Below, piece by piece: positions 7,481 through 11,092 of a stretch of DNA of 11,092 bases (the stretch's first letter is position 1; every line of letters begins with the position of its first letter). The notes under the pieces were generated by a model. That model searched no databases, had not been told where the DNA came from, and saw only the letters and a program-made list of their open reading frames with translations. The DNA lies in assembly GCA_003024985.2 (NCBI GenBank), contig PXIH01S0028379.1. One strand, given 5' to 3'. This stretch comes from Euperipatoides rowelli. Its lineage: Eukaryota; Onychophora; Udeonychophora; Euonychophora; Peripatopsidae. The translations under genes and the position numbers were made by a program.

Positions 7481-9507
7481 TAAAATGAATCTATAATCGG
7501 TCCATCTTGAGTTCTCAATTTTTTTCTTATTTAATTTTTCACAAGTTTAATAAACAAACATACACCTGTATGCCAAATATTTTATTTAATTAAACATTTA
7601 AACACTGCAGAGAAAATTTCAAACAGTTTTATATTCAAATATACCAGGCTAATATAGATCTATATGAGCACTTTATACCTTTTGTAGGATCCCTAAAATA
7701 ATTATATAACCAGGGATCTGGAACANAGAAGACTAGTAAAAATTGAATAAGGATTTATGTTGGTACTAGACTACCATTAATCTCCTAAATCATTTGTGTT
7801 AGAAAATATTAAGTAAATATGATCATCATCCCCATTTCAAATGTACGGTATGAATATCTTCTAATTAGTTTCCGTCTACACTATTACTCTGTAATTCTGT
7901 TATATAAAGATTTATTTATAATGAATATTTTTTTTTTAAAAAAAAAAAGTATTTTTTTAGAAATGTGCATCATATTAATTGAACAATAATTTTTTAAATT
8001 TAAAAAAAAAAATATTGAGGATATAATACTGCCGTAATTAATTCTTAGTCATTGAAATGTCTGGATATTTTAACATTTTAAATTGATATTTAAATTTACT
8101 TGTAAACAGGAAACGGAATTTAATTAAGGAAATATCTTTCATCTAAGGAAATATTTATCAGAAATTATTTCTTGATTTTCTCTTTATAAATATTATTTTA
8201 AAGGATTTACTTAGCCATGACATTTCATGATTGATTAATATGTATTTACTGTATATCTATTTTAATATAAAATTATTTTATATTTATGTGTTGTTATTAG
8301 TAGAGATATCACGAATAATCAATCACTATATTTTAGTTGAGAAAAATGTCTACCAATATTGCTTATCTGTGACGTCATTTTATGCATCTATTAATATTTT
8401 TGAATTTTTTTTTTATGAAATCAGATTGACTGAATAAATTTTTTAAAAATGTAATAGGGCTCAATTACTGAAAAATTGTTTGAAACTGAATTGCTTTTTT
8501 ATGTTCAGCTACTGATTAATCCGTATTTCAAAGTTTGGGCTTATTTCCAGGTCATGTAATACAGTTATCACTTTGATAAAATTATGATTTAATCCTTTCA
8601 CTACCAACACTTCAATTTTAATCAAAGAATTACGATTCTTTTACACATTGTTTAGAAGCTTGCAAATAAGTAAAAATAAATAAAAATTTAATTTTTTGCC
8701 AAATATTTTTAATGTTATTTTTTGTCCTTGATCAAGGTCATTTGTACTCAATAGTCATAACTGTAGCATTATAAAAAACTTAGTTTTTAAAGATCCTAAT
8801 TTTTTTTTTCATTCAGAAGGACCTAAATATAATAGTCAGAGATATATCCTATAGAAGTATGACTTCAGTTTGTCATATAATATTTTTAAAATTTGTTATG
8901 TAAACAAATTAACTTTACTTTTTTTTAAATATTACCTCCGACATCCATACAAAATTAAGTTCAATATGTTGTAGTTCTGACTACAACAGAAAATAATCAT
9001 TTAAATTAGTTCTCTCGGCTTGCAGTATCTAATGTTAAAAATGATAAAGGCTTTAGGTCAAGAGAGATGTTCTATAAGCAACAGACAATGTACAGTAGCC
9101 TATATGATGTCAGTACCTTAATTTTACTTGTCTATTTTACCTTCCATCTTTCATCAAATGTTTTATGAGATCCATTATTTTCCTTACCACAAATTGTGAA
9201 TATAATTTAAAAAAATTAAATATTGTAGAAAATTTAATAATGAAGAATAAAGCAAGTACAAATTAAGGTTCTGATGTTAGATGTCACCATCACATCAGAT
9301 GTACTATAAAAACATCAACGAAGTATAAGCCTGCAAACTGATAGTCTTAAATAACTTATGGTTTGCAGTGAAAGGGCAATTATATAGATGCTACTCATTG
9401 CAAATTTTTTATTCTGATTATTGCTTTTTTTTTTTTGTAATATGTTTATAGAAATAAATGTTTTGTTAAAGGTGGAAAATATCTGCCATTTTATTTACCT
9501 ATTATAG
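7481..9507. other. AT-rich intronic DNA, no recognised feature
   Basis: Both strands were read here and I recognise no exon, RNA gene or mobile element. It has many A and T runs (for example around 7929-7948 and 9426-9436) and one perfect 9-bp hairpin at 8967-8988. The reading frame at 8231-8437 is an AT-driven run of Tyr, Ile and Phe codons, not a gene. Confidence 0.7.
8967..8988. repeat. Perfect 9-bp hairpin, 4-nt loop
   Basis: TGTTGTAGT and ACTACAACA are exact complements around the loop TCTG. It is in the middle of an intron, has no T run after it and no known role. Confidence 0.8.
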
Positions 9508-9567
9508 TGGACTTAGTGCACCCAAATTACCTCCCAAACTTCAGTACAGGTTACCTATTTTATGTAG
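9508..9567 (+). CDS. Optional 60-nt 5' extension of the DAGKa exon
   Basis: An acceptor (TTACCTATTATAG) ends at 9507 and a second (TTACCTATTTTATGTAG) ends at 9567. The 60 nt between them is open in the gene's frame and encodes [10 protein letters not shown] and [10 protein letters not shown]. Using the first acceptor would add 20 residues just before the accessory domain. The shorter form gives L-E-G-Y-T-E-K-C, which looks like the seamless join in other type II DGKs, so I think the 60 nt is usually intron. The lack of stops in 20 AT-rich codons keeps the longer form possible. Confidence 0.35.
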
Positions 9568-9678
9568 GGAAGGATATACAGAAAAATGTGTCATGAATAA
9601 TTACTTTGGCATTGGGCTGGATGCTAAAATTGCTTTGGATTTCCATAACAAGCGAGAAGAGCATCCTGAAAAATGCAG
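9568..9678 (+). CDS. Diacylglycerol kinase, start of accessory domain (DAGKa)
   Basis: This exon encodes [36 protein letters not shown] and the first two bases of Arg. NNYFGIG.DAKI and [10 protein letters not shown] are the opening motifs of the DGK accessory domain, which packs with the catalytic domain and is needed for kinase activity. The exact [15 protein letters not shown] form points to the delta/eta class. The donor is GTAAAT at 9679. The exon ends AG, and A10406 completes AGA (Arg). Codon use is ordinary and no lesion is seen. The start at 9568 rather than 9508 is chosen because it joins the previous exon without an unmatched insert. The identity is firm; the 5' boundary is less so. 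Confidence 0.93.
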
Positions 9679-10405
9679 GTAAATATAATGCAAACTCTAG
9701 CTAACTTCATATTTTTGTTTCTCAACTTATTTAAAGTCTTGTAAACTTTTGTTATTTATAAAGTTAACCCATATTTTTTTTTCTTCTCTGTCATCACTAA
9801 TTAATAAATTAACTGTACCAATGTACTGTGGCAAATTCATTTTTATATTTATTTCTTCTGTTGAGGCTGTGTTGACTTAGCTCATTAGTTTGTTCCATTC
9901 GTATTGCAACTGTTGATATTTGATAGTATTAGTTGTAATCATAGATTGCCTTCTATGAGATTGTAAACAAATGAATGAAACATATAATTAGCTTAACGGA
10001 AGAAATTAGTGATTTTATTTATGCTGCCTATTATATATATATATATATATCTGTTTATTTATTTGTGGGGGGTGTCAAAAATGTCATCTGGTAATTAGCT
10101 TGCATATCATCTTTGAGAAAATAGATTATTATTACAGTTGCTGTACTGAGCCTAATAAATAATGTTATAAAATTATGTAAGGCATATCATTCTTCATTTG
10201 AAGTCATTGACATCTCACTTAAAATTCTAGTATGCTTTATGATTTTCTATCAATGAGAATTGCTTCTTTTTAATATTTAATATTCACATTTAGCATAATT
10301 AAGCTTGAGTAAAGTTGTGATAACTCCATTGGGATTCTCCCCACCCCTCCCCTTTTTATGTTTCTGTTTTATAATTCAATTTTTAATTCCCGTGTTTAAT
10401 TTTAG
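9679..10405 (+). other. Intron within the accessory domain, with (TA)n
   Basis: This intron of 727 nt runs from donor GTAAAT to acceptor TTTAATTTTAG. It has a TA microsatellite at about 10032-10050 and otherwise plain AT-rich DNA. An open frame runs into the next exon from about 10305 but is intronic: the splice join restores the conserved R-S-R-T-K-N without it. Confidence 0.85.
10032..10050. repeat. TA microsatellite
   Basis: An uninterrupted TA repeat of about nine units lies in the intron between the two accessory-domain exons. Confidence 0.9.
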
Positions 10406-10564
10406 AAGTCGTACAAAAAACTTGATGTGGTATGGTGTTCTTGGAGGCAAGGAGATACTTCAAAGGACCTACAAGAATCTAGAACAAAGAGTGCAGCTTG
10501 CGTGTGATGGCCAAATAATTCCGCTTCCTAGTCTGCAAGGCATTGTTGTGCTTAATATTCCTAG
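10406..10564 (+). CDS. Diacylglycerol kinase, accessory domain continued
   Basis: This exon encodes (R)[35 protein letters not shown] and [17 protein letters not shown], ending in the first two bases of a Ser or Arg codon. The SR.KN..WYG, cDG..I.LP and GI.vLNIPS elements are hallmarks of the DGK accessory domain and closely follow the delta/eta class. The acceptor is TTTAATTTTAG at 10405; a further AG at 10408 would shift the frame. The donor is GTATAT at 10565, chosen because the conserved NIPSY motif breaks there and the read-through gives unrelated residues and then a stop (10596-10598). The next exon, expected to begin with the GG.N.WGG segment, is not in the window. Confidence 0.94.
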
Positions 10565-11092
10565 GTATATGCTTGCTTATCTTAAAGATCGCTTGTAAGG
10601 AACATATTAATTTTTTTTTTCCATAGTTTAAATTTTTTTAAAAAAAATGATAGATTAAAAAAAAAAGTTAAAGCTAGAAACAAGAAATGAATTACATTAT
10701 AATCTATAAATCCTAAATGGTATTTAACAGTTTGTGATTAATTACATCAAAGCCGAGTTGCTAACCACTACAAAGATGCCTGCTACACCGTTATGATTAA
10801 ACATTTCTAACTATAATTTAAAAAAAAATTAAAACAGATATTGAAAAACGTCTATCTTAAACACTAACTTCTTTCTCCAGCGCTCATTTCAGCTGTTTAT
10901 TATGGGAGGGGGGGGGGGAGATTTCAATCGTAGATTTTTAAATTTAAATGTTTTTATTACAGTTCAAACATTCTACTTAAAACATATTTTTTAATGCAAA
11001 TTAAAAAGATTAAAACTGTTATAAAGTCTTATTTTCAACCTACTTGTTTTGTTTAGAGTTATTTTTTACAAAAACAGCCAATATTTTAAAAA
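10565..11092 (+). other. Start of the next intron, incomplete
   Basis: At least 528 nt of intron follow donor GTATAT. I searched for the glycine-rich continuation of the accessory domain and did not find it. The stretch has A/T runs and an 11-G run at 10908-10918, and no recognisable gene or element. Confidence 0.8.

Larger units (their letters stand above)
4141..9507 (+). other. Large intron with retroelement and MITEs
   Basis: The intron is 5,367 nt to the acceptor at 9507, or 5,427 nt to the one at 9567. It holds the CR1-like relic (5371-6815) with its nested MITE, and the hAT-type MITE (7029-7472). Bases 4141-5370 show no gene: several reading frames of 60-80 codons there lack any family signal. 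Single unresolved bases (N) occur at 6543 and 7726. Confidence 0.75.

Noticed and set aside
10305-10405. Open frame continuous with the exon at 10406
   Set aside because: It is intron: splicing at 10405 restores the conserved R-S-R-T-K-N, and the upstream residues are low-complexity.
10565-10598. Read-through after NIP giving a short tail and stop
   Set aside because: A donor GTATAT sits exactly where the conserved NIPSY motif is interrupted, so this is intron. A retained-intron truncated form is possible but unsupported.
1-11092. CRISPR arrays, tRNA or rRNA genes, bacterial operons
   Set aside because: No regularly spaced repeats, no tRNA-like cloverleaf and no rRNA words were seen; the gene structure is eukaryotic throughout.

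Overview
The window is eukaryotic nuclear DNA, very AT-rich, and almost certainly from an arthropod; an insect is likely, but the order cannot be fixed from sequence alone. It holds an internal part of one plus-strand gene for a type II diacylglycerol kinase (DGK delta/eta class). The exons are short, the introns are long and full of transposon remains, and all junctions used are GT-AG. Codon phase carries through from each exon to the next, which is the strongest evidence that the exon set is right. There are no bacterial features.

Gene layout: a possible 23-nt microexon (44-66), a 47-nt intron, then coding exons at 114-329, 1508-1669, 4017-4140, 9568-9678 (or 9508-9678 with an upstream acceptor) and 10406-10564. 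The first exons encode a Ser/Pro-rich linker. The 4017-4140 exon carries a better conserved segment rich in Leu, Ala and Asn. The last two exons begin the DGK accessory domain (DAGKa), with [24 protein letters not shown] and the [13 protein letters not shown] segment. The catalytic (DAGKc) half and the N-terminal PH and C1 domains would lie before position 1. The rest of DAGKa and the C-terminus would lie after 11092. About 265 codons (285 with the extension) are in view.

Intron content: intron 1 (330-1507) has a pogo/mariner-like MITE with a 24-bp-arm hairpin. Intron 2 (1670-4016) has minus-strand remains of a Tigger/pogo transposase and of the 3' end of a CR1-like retrotransposon, plus a GC-rich island of unknown class. 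Intron 3 (4141 to about 9507/9567) has a decayed CR1-like reverse transcriptase on the plus strand, broken by a 200-bp MITE at a TTAA site, followed by a 444-bp hAT-type MITE with an 8-bp target duplication. The remaining intron DNA is AT-rich with simple repeats.

I found no new biological system. The points most worth checking concern splicing: two in-frame acceptors exactly 60 nt apart just before DAGKa, a candidate microexon beside a very short intron, and a 6-nt tandem acceptor.
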